A stretch of DNA of 64,000 nucleotides from an uncultured Holdemanella sp. (GCA_900754615.1 CAAEDN010000059.1:6505-70504), one strand, 5' to 3'. Shown: positions 1 to 9,356, counted from the stretch's first letter. The notes: a model not told the origin generated them from the sequence alone. Made by a program: numbers and translations.

Positions 1-80
1 AAAAGAAAAAATCAAAAAAATAATGCATGTTTATTGAAAAAACCTCTTAAAAAAACGTTTAAGTATATGGAGGTGATAAG

Positions 81-1034
81 ATGTGCGAATGGATTGAACA
101 AGATTGTAAGGATGAGAATCACTTGTATATTCATCTTAAAGATCCTAATCTACTTGACCTTTCTATTTTTGAAAGACTGACTAACGATGATTTTTGTCTG
201 CCTTGTATGTTGACAAATGAAAAAAATGCATCCTTAGTGTATGCGACGGAGGGCTATATTCCTTTGCATGATTTTTTTAGTCAGTATGTTTTTGAGAATG
301 AAGAAGGTTATGTATTTTTGCATCAGTTATTTGAACAAGCAATCGCGTCAAATCGGAATAAACCTGTTTTATTTGATCCGGATTATGTGTATGTGACTCC
401 TTTTGGAGATCGTTTTGGATTTGTTGTAGTTCCCATACAAATTTCCAACTGGATGTTTCAAAAAGATATGTCTGTAAAATGGATCGAGTACATTGCAAAA
501 ACGATGCAGACGACAACTGCCTTTGAAATTCCAGGTTTTCTGCTGAAGTTCTTAAAGAGTGAAGAATTTAGCTTACCCAATCTTGTCTTAGGTCTTGATA
601 ATATAAGAACGTTATATTATCCTAGAAAATTTTCACTTTTTAGAAATAAAAGATTACGGACATTTAAGATTAAAGAACCTATACAAGCTTTTCATAAAGA
701 TATACCTGTTGAATCCGTTCAAGAAGAAAAAACACAATTATTGCAAGTAAATGTAGCTTTTAAAGCAAGTTTAGTATGGAATCATGAAAAGTATGCATTA
801 TGTAATGAAATGAATATTGTGGGCCGTGCAATGGTGTGTGATATTCGCTTTCAAGATCCGAGTGTCTCATTAAAGCATGCAAAAATAGTATGTGAAAATG
901 ATAGGTACTATATTCAAGATTTAAAGAGTACAAATAAAACTTATCTGAATGGAAAAGAGGTAAAGCGTAAGATGCGATTAAAGGATGGTATGCAAGTACA
1001 GTTTGGTGATATTGTTTGTGAATTTAAAGAATAG
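81..1034 (+). CDS. FHA-domain protein of type VII secretion locus
   Basis: This 317-residue cytoplasmic protein has a C-terminal forkhead-associated (FHA) domain at about residues 245-317, with the family signatures VGRA, SLKHAKI and LKSTNKTYLNG. FHA domains bind phosphothreonine. The N-terminal 200 residues resemble the DUF6382-type region often paired with FHA in Bacillota; that name is from memory. The start follows a strong GGAGGTGA ribosome site. The gene opens an operon with an EssB-like kinase (17-nt overlap) and EssC, so it probably reads out kinase phosphorylation in the secretion machine. There is no signal peptide or membrane segment. Confidence 0.8.
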   Translation: MCEWIEQDCKDENHLYIHLKDPNLLDLSIFERLTNDDFCLPCMLTNEKNASLVYATEGYIPLHDFFSQYVFENEEGYVFLHQLFEQAIASNRNKPVLFDPDYVYVTPFGDRFGFVVVPIQISNWMFQKDMSVKWIEYIAKTMQTTTAFEIPGFLLKFLKSEEFSLPNLVLGLDNIRTLYYPRKFSLFRNKRLRTFKIKEPIQAFHKDIPVESVQEEKTQLLQVNVAFKASLVWNHEKYALCNEMNIVGRAMVCDIRFQDPSVSLKHAKIVCENDRYYIQDLKSTNKTYLNGKEVKRKMRLKDGMQVQFGDIVCEFKE

Positions 1035-2355
1035 TCCATATCGTATTTTAGAAGCATACAATTCGAATGTATATCGCATCATAGATGAACAAAGTACTTG
1101 TGTCTATATTTTAAAAGTATGTTCAAATCAAGAGACGCAGCGTTATAAACATCAGTTTAAAACGGAGATTGATGTACTTTCAAAATTGAAATCATGTTAT
1201 GTGCCTCATTTAATTACTTGCTTTGAAGATGAAACAACTCAATATTTTGTAGAGACTTATATTCCGGGAACAAATGCAAAGTATTGGAAACAAAGTTATA
1301 AAGGTTTTATAAAAAAATATGTTTTATTATTTGATATTTTGAATGTCTTAAATTTACTGCATAAAGCTGGATATCTTTATATAGATTTAAAATTAGAAAA
1401 CATAATCTATTATGATAAACATTTCTACTTGATAGATTTTAATGCTTGTATAGAAAATCATGCACATATCGGAATTATGGCTTCGCAATCGAATTGCGCA
1501 CCTGAGTTATTAACATTAGGTGAAAAGGATATTCGATGTGATATCTATGCACTGGGTTCATTGATACATGAATTATTTGGATTTACGATGTTTTTTATTG
1601 TCTTTTTATGTCATTTAAAACAAGAAAAAAGAATTTCGAAATTATCGACATTAAAAATGTTGATTCTCTTTCATATTCTTATTCGAATCGGACTTGTACT
1701 TTTGATATGTATTCTGTCTGTCTTCTTTTTTGCAAAAGATACAAGTTCAAAAAATGCGTTTGATGCATATTATGATGATCACAAAATTGAATTGTTTGAA
1801 AAAGCATATAAACAATCGAGTAAAACGGATCGATTGTATACTTGGATTTTGAATGATTGGATTTTGGATGAGGTATACGCAAATGAACAAGCATCTGTTT
1901 TTTTGATAAAGGAGGCTTTCGCAACGCAAGATGCTACAATGATTCGTTATGTTTATGACAGAATTAATTTAGATTCTTTTCCTGAGATACAGGCGTTTGC
2001 GCTTGTGTATTTAAAGCCAGATGCAAGAAATATCGATCAATGTATAAAAAGAATGGAAAAAAGTTCGCTTTTACTGCAAGACAAAATAGAAATTGTGAAT
2101 CAATGTCTTCAAATTGCTTTACATGAAGAATTGAAAATATCTTTAAGTTCGATCAAAAGTTGGATTGAAAGTGTAAATGTAAAACAGCTTCAGAAATATG
2201 CAGAAGAATTTGAAAATCTAGGATGTAATTATTTAGAATATTTACTTTTGTTAAAAAATAAGGAGAGTGAGAGTATGGAAGTTCCAGAAGTATTTATAGA
2301 TAATTTATCAAGTAAGCGTTGGAATGAGTTATATGCATTTTGGAGGAGTTTATGA
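1018..2355 (+). CDS. EssB/YukC-like transmembrane protein with kinase domain
   Basis: The product is about 445 residues: a kinase-like N-terminal half, one strongly hydrophobic segment near residues 215-240 and a helical C-terminal half. Length and layout match EssB/YukC, the membrane pseudokinase of type VIIb secretion. Unlike classic EssB, kinase motifs are visible: a YILK lysine, a glutamate in KTEIDVL, catalytic loop YIDLKLENII, LIDF in place of DFG, a CAPE motif and DIYALG. The glycine-rich loop is not clear. I chose the GTG start because it follows GGTGAT and overlaps the upstream gene by 17 nt. It could be an active Ser/Thr kinase partnering the two FHA domains nearby, or a pseudokinase that kept these residues. 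Confidence 0.75.
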   Translation: MNLKNSPYRILEAYNSNVYRIIDEQSTCVYILKVCSNQETQRYKHQFKTEIDVLSKLKSCYVPHLITCFEDETTQYFVETYIPGTNAKYWKQSYKGFIKKYVLLFDILNVLNLLHKAGYLYIDLKLENIIYYDKHFYLIDFNACIENHAHIGIMASQSNCAPELLTLGEKDIRCDIYALGSLIHELFGFTMFFIVFLCHLKQEKRISKLSTLKMLILFHILIRIGLVLLICILSVFFFAKDTSSKNAFDAYYDDHKIELFEKAYKQSSKTDRLYTWILNDWILDEVYANEQASVFLIKEAFATQDATMIRYVYDRINLDSFPEIQAFALVYLKPDARNIDQCIKRMEKSSLLLQDKIEIVNQCLQIALHEELKISLSSIKSWIESVNVKQLQKYAEEFENLGCNYLEYLLLLKNKESESMEVPEVFIDNLSSKRWNELYAFWRSL

Positions 2356-4115
2356 TGTGGATGCAAGATGTAGAGTATACAGACTTTATTTATTGGCAGG
2401 ATACAGAAACTTTTATAAACGGAGTGGCCTCTACATCAGGTAGCATTGAATTGTTTTTTAATGAAAAAGTAGATCGAGATTCAAGTTTGGTGATTTATGA
2501 CGGAAAGGAGGTTGATTTAAGCAAAGAACATACATTCATTGATGTGCAAAAGGAAGGTGTTACGCAACTTGTTTATATTCTAAAGGATGTGGATGGCTAT
2601 TCTTTAGAGGAAGGTGAAAAAACGATTTTATTGGATACGACAATGCCAGATATTGTATTTAAGGTGCAGAATCAAATAATTCTAGATACATTGCCTTTAG
2701 AAAAGAATGAGATGATTCATGTACAAATTTTAGAAGAGAACATCCATAATGTTGAGGTTTATTTAGATGAAGAGAAAGTTGAAGCAGAAGGCTTTGAATT
2801 TGATCTGAATGTGAATAAAAATCATCATGAATTAAAAGTGTTATGTAAAGATGTGGCTGGAAATGAAGTTGTCAAGAAAATAAAAATTTTACCGATTGTA
2901 TATCCGGATTCTTTGCTTCATAAACCAGTGTATACAAAAGATAATCATTATGATCTACGACTTGATTCGATTTGTACGCAGCCATTTGAACTTCATGTAT
3001 ATTGTGATGGAAAATATTATTATTCTTTAGATTTAGAAAATATGGATCATGCATTACTCGATTTTTCTAAAAATGGTCAATATACCTTCTTTCTAGTACA
3101 TAAAGAATATCCACAATTCACTAAACAACTGGAGGGTATGATTCTTTATTCTAACTTAAAGCCTCTTGTTTCATTGCAGTCTTCTTCGCAAATCAGCAAT
3201 AAAGATGTGGCTGTCAATGTGACACTTAATGCACCGCATGTAGATATAGCTTATGTAGAAATTGATTTAAATGGAAAAGTACGCCGGTTTCCTATTAGTC
3301 AAACTTTCATTTTATCGGCAATAGAGAATCAAGATGTGAACTATAAAGTTCGAGCTTATGTAAGAGATCTATTTGGCAATGAATCGAGTGATGAAATATA
3401 TGTGCAAATTGATCAAAAGGCTCCAGAAACAAATCTTTATATAAATGATGAACTGGTGCAGGATCGTATAGAAATCAAAAAGTGTCCAAATCTTAAATAT
3501 GTCTTGGGCGATTTAGATGCTTCAATGCGTATAGAATACTTTTTAAATGGAAATCGTATGAATATGGATGTTGAAAAAATCTTCAATCGAATGAAAAAAG
3601 ATGATGTCTTAAAAGTAATCACATATACAACGGATGCATTATTTAATCTTGAAAAGAAGCAGTATGAATTTGTTTTTGTTCCAGATGTTGCAGTAGAAAT
3701 GGTTTCAAAAAGTGAACAAGTCATGCCGACAAATGAAATTGTTAAGTTTGAACGTGTTTGGATTGTAAACGATCATAATGAAGTGGAGTTAAAAGAAAAT
3801 AAGCGAGTATCCAAAAACTTCTCGAAGCCCGTGATTCATTATGTTAGAAAAAAACATAAAGTGCAGATCTGGGTAAAGGAAAGATTAGAATATGTTTTAG
3901 TAAACGGTAAAAAGATAAAGATTGAAAAAGATGTAATGGGACACGACTTTGTCGAAATAACCTTAAAAAAACACAAAACCAAAATTGAAGTGAAAGCTAT
4001 TAATGATGCAAACAAAGTTTCAGTCTTAAAGAAAGAAGAAGTTCGAAGTAAACTTGTAAAAAAAGGCTTCATAGAAAATCTTTGGATTAAAATCCGATAT
4101 TTATTTAGACTATGA
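2352..4115 (+). CDS. Ig-like repeat protein in type VII secretion operon
   Basis: This 587-residue protein is rich in predicted beta strands. It has recurring bacterial Ig-like boundaries such as DTTMPDI and DQKAPETNLYI, which suggests four or more Ig-like domains. The C-terminal 100 residues are very lysine-rich, and the protein ends in a short aromatic/basic stretch. I see no signal peptide or clear membrane segment, which is odd for Ig-like repeats. The start ATG overlaps the previous stop (ATGA) and follows GGAGG. The stop overlaps the essC-like start, so the gene is translationally coupled to the secretion core. I do not recognise a specific family; a structural or secreted component is an inference. 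Confidence 0.6.
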   Translation: MMWMQDVEYTDFIYWQDTETFINGVASTSGSIELFFNEKVDRDSSLVIYDGKEVDLSKEHTFIDVQKEGVTQLVYILKDVDGYSLEEGEKTILLDTTMPDIVFKVQNQIILDTLPLEKNEMIHVQILEENIHNVEVYLDEEKVEAEGFEFDLNVNKNHHELKVLCKDVAGNEVVKKIKILPIVYPDSLLHKPVYTKDNHYDLRLDSICTQPFELHVYCDGKYYYSLDLENMDHALLDFSKNGQYTFFLVHKEYPQFTKQLEGMILYSNLKPLVSLQSSSQISNKDVAVNVTLNAPHVDIAYVEIDLNGKVRRFPISQTFILSAIENQDVNYKVRAYVRDLFGNESSDEIYVQIDQKAPETNLYINDELVQDRIEIKKCPNLKYVLGDLDASMRIEYFLNGNRMNMDVEKIFNRMKKDDVLKVITYTTDALFNLEKKQYEFVFVPDVAVEMVSKSEQVMPTNEIVKFERVWIVNDHNEVELKENKRVSKNFSKPVIHYVRKKHKVQIWVKERLEYVLVNGKKIKIEKDVMGHDFVEITLKKHKTKIEVKAINDANKVSVLKKEEVRSKLVKKGFIENLWIKIRYLFRL

Positions 4116-7100
4116 TCAAACTTTGGATATATTCAAAGAATCGTTGCGAATGGAAAGATATAGATGTGTTACATACATATCAAGATTTTTCCTTTGAAAA
4201 AAGAAGTCAGGGATTATGTATTTTGAATTCGCATGTTAAAAAATTTTTGAAATGGAAAGAATCTTGTGTAATAGATGGAATATTGTTCTTTCTAGATGAA
4301 AAAGAAAGTACACTCAGTCATTTTCCTATAAAAGCTCATATTAAAGTTGGTAGAAGTTCTTCGTGTGATATTCAGTTATGTACAAATGGGGTATCTCGAT
4401 ATCATTTCCAAATTGAAAATGGCTTTCTGAAGGATTTTGATAGTTTAAATGGAACGTATGTCAATTCAAAAAAAGTGTCGAGTTGTAAACTTGACATACA
4501 GGATGAAATTGTCATAGCGAACATTCGTATGCTTTACTTTGAAACTTATATCGTACTTGATATGGTAGATAATCCGTATCAAACAATGTGGAATAAAGAA
4601 GAAGATTCGGTATATTATTCTTCAAACTTAAAGTTAGAAATGCCTAGTATTGAAAGATACGATGTACAGATGCCGCAAATAATGCGCCCAACTCAGAAGC
4701 AAAATCTTTTTAGTGCGATTGGACCTTCTTGTATGATTGCTTGCTCAGGTTTTATATCTTCACTATTGATTGGATATCTTCAAAAACAAAAGCTGGAAAC
4801 GATGTTTTCAAGTTTGATCAGTTCTATCACGATGTCAATAACTTTTATGGTATATGGTCTATATAATCGAAACTATCTATATAAAGCAGGATTGAAAGAA
4901 AATCAGAAAAGCTTGGCCACGTATACTACTTATTTAAGTGAAATGTATGAAAAGGGACATGCCGCTAAATTAATGTTTGAAAAAGAGACACAGGAGTATA
5001 TACGAAAGTATATAAATACCTATAAACATGAAACAAGAGATTATGTATATATAGGTTGTGTGGAAACAAAATGGTGCGAAGTCAGCTTTCGTGAAATAAG
5101 TTATGAATATGCTTTAAATGATTTAGTGCAAAAAAGAAATCAGTTGATCCATACATTGAATCAGTGTGTATTACAACCAGTATTTTTAAAAGAAAATGAG
5201 GTTTGCTGGATCGAAGGAAGTGCAGAAGACAGTATTACGTTGTTTGAGAATTATCTTTGGTATACGAAAAAGTATCGAAGGTGGATCTGGCTTCAGGAAT
5301 TTGAACAGATGGAAAAGACCTTTCTAAATCCATTTTGTGTGGTTCATGAAAAAACAGATAAAGACACTATTGTTGTAAGTTTCGATGCTGAAGGGATGCA
5401 AGATGCATATTATTGTTTGATTTATGTCGGAAAAAACAAACCGTCCTTTCTTTATGACTACCATATTCAAACACTTTGTGCATCGAAATTAAGTGAGAAA
5501 AGAAAGCGATATTTATTGATGCCGAATGAAGTGGATTTTTATGAACAACTAATTAAAGAGGGAGTATGCCGAACAAATCAATATGTGATGAAAATTCCAG
5601 TTGGTATGGATGATACAAATCAAATTGTATACATGGATTTTCAAAATTATGGACCTCATGGATTGGTAGCTGGTATGACGGGTTTTGGCAAAAGTGAATT
5701 TATTAGTTTTCTTTTAATGATGTTGATATGGCACAATGCGCCAGAAAAATTTCAATATATTCTTATTGATTTTAAGGGTGGTGCTTTTGGACAGCCATTC
5801 TATGAATTCGCTCATTGTGCAGGCATTGTTACAAATTTAGATAGTCAGTCTATGGAACGCTTTTTTCAAAGCATGAATTATGAGTTGGAAAAAAGGCAAA
5901 GATTGTTTTTGAAGGAAAAAGTATCCGATATTTATGATTACAACAAAGTTAGCTCACTTTCACACTTATGGATTTTTGTTGATGAGTTTGCACAATTAAA
6001 AATGCGCTATCCACAGTTTATGTCGCAACTACAAGAAATTGCACGTATTGGCAGGTCTTTAGGCATCCATTTAGTACTTTCTACACAAAAGCCTGGAGGC
6101 ATAGTCGATGATCAGGTATGGGCTAATGCAACATGGAAGGCGTGCTTTCACGTAAGTAGTATACAAGATAGTCGTGAAATGCTTCAAAATGAAATGGCGT
6201 ATCATTTAAAACATCCTGGAGACATGATTCTTCAATCGAAAAATGAATATCAAGTGTGTCGTAGCTTTTATTTACAAAAGAGTATGTTGGAAAAATCGTG
6301 GAGAGAGATCAATTTAAAAAAAGAAATATTGAAATCAAATATGCATCCAGGTCTTCGTGTGATGGATGTTTTAAAAGAACAAATATTCGCATTGCATGAA
6401 AAAAGAGAATGGGTCCTTCTTCCAAAAGAGTTGCCAAATGGTGTTTGGGGAATTTTAGATCTTCCATTTATGCAGCTTCAAAAAGAAATAAAATTTGAGC
6501 ACATTCAATTGATATATTCGACCAAAGAAGATATTGTAAGTAGTTTAATATCCTTTTTTGATGAAGAGCCGATTTATGTATATGGCTCAAATAAATGGAA
6601 TGACTATGTGAATGCTAGCTTTTTTAAGTCTAGATATTTTAGTCAGATTCATAATGGAATTTGTCTGATTTTCGAGGATGATAACTTGAATTTATCTCTT
6701 TTGAATACAAATGTGATTGCATTTGTCTTTACAAACAATGAAAATACAAATTTAAAATGGATCCATAAAAAGTATGTATTCGACGTTGATAACATAGATG
6801 AAAAAAGAATATTTTTTGACAATTTTCATCTTCCTTCTTTCACAAGCATGACGTTGAATGACAATATGTACGTGGAATGTTTATATCGAAAGGTTAAGAT
6901 TTCGAATCTAAAAAATAGAAAAAAAGAAGAAATAACTTTTGTTTTAGAAAAGAATTGTATTGGATTTGATTCGCAAAGCGATGTGCCTGTGTTTATTGAT
7001 GAAAATAAGAAATTATTTGTGCTTTATATGGAATATGAAGAGGAACTTGATTTTTTAAAGAAAAGGCTTCAACACTTAAAGATGGGTACAAACTGGCAAG

Positions 7101-7306
7101 AGGAAAAGGATGTATATATTATCCAGGTTGATACGAGGTTATTGAATGAAGATGGGTTTCAAAAGGCAATTTACGCATCTCAGATCTTATGGGTAGGGTA
7201 TGGATTGAAGGAATATGGATATATGCTAAAGCGGAAGCTTCCTTATGAATATTTTAAAATGGTCTATTTTAAGGATCAGAATGAGGGGGTAGGGATTTGT
7301 GAATGA
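4112..7306 (+). CDS. essC: Type VII secretion ATPase EssC-like, shortened
   Basis: This is the FtsK/SpoIIIE-type motor ATPase of type VIIb secretion, 1064 residues. An N-terminal FHA domain lies near residues 80-135 (VGRSSSCDIQL, DSLNGTYV). Two membrane segments follow near 205-255, then one canonical ATPase domain with Walker A GMTGFGKSE at about 521 and Walker B LWIFVDEF at about 619-626, plus STQKPGG. Known EssC proteins are about 1480 residues with three ATPase domains. Here the second is degenerate (YVYGSNKWND where a P-loop would be) and the third is mostly missing. The gene overlaps its upstream neighbour by ATGA. It would drive export of the WXG100 proteins encoded downstream. Confidence 0.88.
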   Translation: MIKLWIYSKNRCEWKDIDVLHTYQDFSFEKRSQGLCILNSHVKKFLKWKESCVIDGILFFLDEKESTLSHFPIKAHIKVGRSSSCDIQLCTNGVSRYHFQIENGFLKDFDSLNGTYVNSKKVSSCKLDIQDEIVIANIRMLYFETYIVLDMVDNPYQTMWNKEEDSVYYSSNLKLEMPSIERYDVQMPQIMRPTQKQNLFSAIGPSCMIACSGFISSLLIGYLQKQKLETMFSSLISSITMSITFMVYGLYNRNYLYKAGLKENQKSLATYTTYLSEMYEKGHAAKLMFEKETQEYIRKYINTYKHETRDYVYIGCVETKWCEVSFREISYEYALNDLVQKRNQLIHTLNQCVLQPVFLKENEVCWIEGSAEDSITLFENYLWYTKKYRRWIWLQEFEQMEKTFLNPFCVVHEKTDKDTIVVSFDAEGMQDAYYCLIYVGKNKPSFLYDYHIQTLCASKLSEKRKRYLLMPNEVDFYEQLIKEGVCRTNQYVMKIPVGMDDTNQIVYMDFQNYGPHGLVAGMTGFGKSEFISFLLMMLIWHNAPEKFQYILIDFKGGAFGQPFYEFAHCAGIVTNLDSQSMERFFQSMNYELEKRQRLFLKEKVSDIYDYNKVSSLSHLWIFVDEFAQLKMRYPQFMSQLQEIARIGRSLGIHLVLSTQKPGGIVDDQVWANATWKACFHVSSIQDSREMLQNEMAYHLKHPGDMILQSKNEYQVCRSFYLQKSMLEKSWREINLKKEILKSNMHPGLRVMDVLKEQIFALHEKREWVLLPKELPNGVWGILDLPFMQLQKEIKFEHIQLIYSTKEDIVSSLISFFDEEPIYVYGSNKWNDYVNASFFKSRYFSQIHNGICLIFEDDNLNLSLLNTNVIAFVFTNNENTNLKWIHKKYVFDVDNIDEKRIFFDNFHLPSFTSMTLNDNMYVECLYRKVKISNLKNRKKEEITFVLEKNCIGFDSQSDVPVFIDENKKLFVLYMEYEEELDFLKKRLQHLKMGTNWQEEKDVYIIQVDTRLLNEDGFQKAIYASQILWVGYGLKEYGYMLKRKLPYEYFKMVYFKDQNEGVGICE

Positions 7307-7508
7307 GATTGGAGTGTATCTTTCTTTAACGCATACTAGAATGGTTTATATTTCTTTATCTTATGTAGTACAAGATTTTTTTGATGAGTTTTTAGAATAT
7401 AAAGTACGGTATGTATTTAATTATACAGCGAAGTGCTTTATTGATTTGAATTTAACGTTTAAACAAAATCGTGTCGCAAACGGCGATATCTTAATTTATG
7501 GGAGGTAA
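7299..7508 (+). CDS. YukD/EsaB-like ubiquitin-fold protein
   Basis: This 69-residue protein starts at GTG after GAGGGGGTAGGG and overlaps the end of essC. The ending RVANGDILIYGR, where a turn precedes a terminal strand, resembles YukD/EsaB, small ubiquitin-fold regulators of type VIIb secretion. Length (about 80 in relatives) and position between essC and the WXG100 genes support the assignment. Sequence alone gives no clear motif, so the family call is moderate. Confidence 0.6.
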   Translation: MNEIGVYLSLTHTRMVYISLSYVVQDFFDEFLEYKVRYVFNYTAKCFIDLNLTFKQNRVANGDILIYGR

Positions 7509-7510
7509 GA

Positions 7511-7804
7511 ATGAAAATATCAGTAGATTATTCAGAAGTATATCAGGCGAGTGTTTATGTAAAAAATAAAGCAGAGGACTATAATGATTTGATTTTGAAT
7601 CTGTATAAAAAGGTAGAACAGATGCAAAGTATTTGGCAAGGTGTGGATCATTTGGCTTTTCAAAATCAATTGGAAGAGTTTAGACCGACTTTGAATGAAA
7701 TGTTTCAAGTTATCTTAGAATACAGTAATGTTTTAAAACAAACGGCATCTGTATATGAACAGCTTCAACAAGATCGTGTAGCACAAGCTAAATTGTTGTT
7801 GTAA
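7511..7804 (+). CDS. WXG100 family secretion substrate
   Basis: The protein has 97 residues with the central WQG turn of the ESAT-6/WXG100 helical hairpin at about residues 42-44. Heptad-like helices flank the turn and there is no signal peptide. A strong GGGAGGT ribosome site lies directly before the start. WXG100 proteins are exported by EssC-type machines as dimers. A second family member follows 13 bp downstream, so the two could form a heterodimer. Confidence 0.88.
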   Translation: MKISVDYSEVYQASVYVKNKAEDYNDLILNLYKKVEQMQSIWQGVDHLAFQNQLEEFRPTLNEMFQVILEYSNVLKQTASVYEQLQQDRVAQAKLLL

Positions 7805-7817
7805 AGGAGGAGATTGT

Positions 7818-8102
7818 ATGGCACAAATTCAAATATCAAGTGAAGATGTAATGGCATATTCAAAACAAGTAGATGCGTATGCAAGTGAAATTCGTACGGT
7901 CTTTAATGAAATTGAATCAAGAATGTATTATGTTGAATCTATATGGCAATCGCCGGCATCAAAACATTTTATGGAACAGTTTCAAACTTTAAATCCAGCT
8001 ATGATGTCGTATTTAGATACGCTGACTCGTTTTTCTACATATTTACATCAAACCGCAAGTCTATATCAGGAAAACGAACAATGTTTAATGTCTCATGAAT
8101 AA
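7818..8102 (+). CDS. WXG100 family secretion substrate
   Basis: The protein has 94 residues with a WQS turn (the WXG variant) at about residues 43-45 between two amphipathic helices. It follows the first WXG100 gene with an AAAGGAGG ribosome site. It is the likely partner of that protein in export through EssC. Its last codons overlap the start of the next small gene by ATGAATAA, which implies coupled translation. Confidence 0.85.
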   Translation: MAQIQISSEDVMAYSKQVDAYASEIRTVFNEIESRMYYVESIWQSPASKHFMEQFQTLNPAMMSYLDTLTRFSTYLHQTASLYQENEQCLMSHE

Positions 8103-8268
8103 AATTTATTTTTATAATACATTAATGAATGATTTAAACGTTTTGTTGAATCAAACAAAACATGTTGTTTCGAATGAAGAGTTTGTCTATGTGAATCAAA
8201 AGGTAAATCGAATACTGCATTTGATTCAGATACAGATACAGGATATACAGGTTTGTGAAGGCAGATAG
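8095..8268 (+). CDS. Small helical protein of type VII locus
   Basis: This 57-residue coding frame begins inside the end of the second WXG100 gene and overlaps the start of the next gene. The sequence is Asn/Gln-rich and helical, with a repeated IQIQDIQ stretch. Small helical partners of this size often accompany type VII effectors, acting as targeting factors or chaperones. That role is inferred only from position and size. The tight overlaps on both sides support a real gene. Confidence 0.55.
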   Translation: MNKIYFYNTLMNDLNVLLNQTKHVVSNEEFVYVNQKVNRILHLIQIQIQDIQVCEGR

Positions 8269-9049
8269 TGTATCTTGTAATAATTTGAGTGCTAAATATA
8301 GAGTGCTTGCTTCTAGAAGTTTATATCTCAGTAATCCAACATTGCATAATCGGCAGTGTCGTATTTCAAAAGAAATCATGGATATCGCAAACTATCTGAC
8401 AAAAAGTGCAGCTTTAATTGAAGAAACTGAAAAGAAACAGATGTTGTTTCAACCAGGGAAAAAGAGTTTTACAAAGTACATGAATTTGAATTTGATTTCA
8501 CAGCTTACAAAACAGAGTCGATATTCGTATGCATCCATTGGTTATAGTGCTTCATTCAAAGAATGGAATAAAAACTTCAATAGGAAATATTTCCATGTCG
8601 GGGCAAATGCAAAAATTTTAGATGGAGATATTAAGGCTAGTATAAGCACAAGATTATGGAAAAACAAAAAATTCAACCCTCGACTTGTGCTAAATGCTGG
8701 AGCAAATCTAGCTTTGTTCTCGACGACAGTGAATGCACGTATTGGAAATGCTAAGGTATATACTAGTGCAAGAGCTACAGGCCAAGTGGGTGTTGCGTAC
8801 GCAAATTGTAAAGCTGTTTTAACAAAAACAGAACAATCTTTTGAGGCTGGTGTAGGAGTAGCTGCATTAAAAGGGGAAACACGATGTGTATTGAATGTTT
8901 TAGGGGCCAAAGTCACTTTAACGGCGCAAGGAAGTATTGGTAGTGCAGAGGCAAACTTTTCATATCATTTTTCGAATAGAGAGTGGGAAATTGGTTCAAA
9001 GCTTGGCTTTATTGCGGGACTGGGCTTTAAAATCAATGTAAGTTATTAA
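8255..9049 (+). CDS. Candidate type VII secretion effector, beta-rich
   Basis: This is a 264-residue protein whose GTG start overlaps the previous small gene. Residues 1-80 are polar and helical. From about residue 95 to the end it is a run of short alternating strands rich in Gly, Ala, Ser and Asn (for example HVGANAKIL, GQVGVAYANC, GAKVTLTAQGSIG). This pattern resembles an amphipathic beta-barrel or beta-solenoid. There is no signal peptide. Its place directly after the WXG100 pair and before a DUF4176 gene is typical of a secreted substrate. I do not recognise the domain; pore-forming or structural roles are both possible. Confidence 0.5.
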   Translation: MKADSVSCNNLSAKYRVLASRSLYLSNPTLHNRQCRISKEIMDIANYLTKSAALIEETEKKQMLFQPGKKSFTKYMNLNLISQLTKQSRYSYASIGYSASFKEWNKNFNRKYFHVGANAKILDGDIKASISTRLWKNKKFNPRLVLNAGANLALFSTTVNARIGNAKVYTSARATGQVGVAYANCKAVLTKTEQSFEAGVGVAALKGETRCVLNVLGAKVTLTAQGSIGSAEANFSYHFSNREWEIGSKLGFIAGLGFKINVSY

Positions 9050-9060
9050 AAGGAGGTAGG

Positions 9061-9333
9061 ATGAAAGATCTATTACCTATTGGAAGTGTGGTTGTTTTAA
9101 AAGAAGGTACCAAAAAATTAATGATCATAGGGCGTCTTCAACAAAATATAAAGACAAAGAAAATGTATGATTATGCCGGTTGTCTATGGCCAGAAGGCTA
9201 TATAGATAAGGAGCATTGTTATGTATTTGATCATGAGGATATTGATTGTTTATTCTATATTGGTTTACAAGATGTTGAAGAGTTTAATTTTCGCTTCGAA
9301 TTAGATGAAATGATGAAAAAAATAGGCCACTAG
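9061..9333 (+). CDS. DUF4176 domain protein
   Basis: The protein has 90 residues. LLPIGSVVVLKEGTKKLMIIGR at the N-terminus and the YDYAGC-WPEGYI core match the DUF4176 family, common in type VII secretion loci of Bacillota and of unknown function. The ribosome site AAAAGGAGG precedes the start. It is the last gene before a terminator, so it closes the secretion operon and is probably an accessory of the preceding candidate effector. Confidence 0.75.
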   Translation: MKDLLPIGSVVVLKEGTKKLMIIGRLQQNIKTKKMYDYAGCLWPEGYIDKEHCYVFDHEDIDCLFYIGLQDVEEFNFRFELDEMMKKIGH

Positions 9334-9356
9334 ACATATTGTCTAATGGCTTTTTG
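9325..9356 (+). terminator. Terminator between convergent operons
   Basis: GCCACTAGAC and GTCTAATGGC form a stem of about 10 bp around ATATT, followed by TTTTTG. It overlaps the stop of the DUF4176 gene and lies against the end of the minus-strand lipoprotein gene. Confidence 0.75.

Noticed and set aside
8542..8916. 124-codon minus-strand frame over the candidate effector
   Set aside because: It mirrors the Gly/Ala-rich codons of the plus-strand gene and lacks a start signal.
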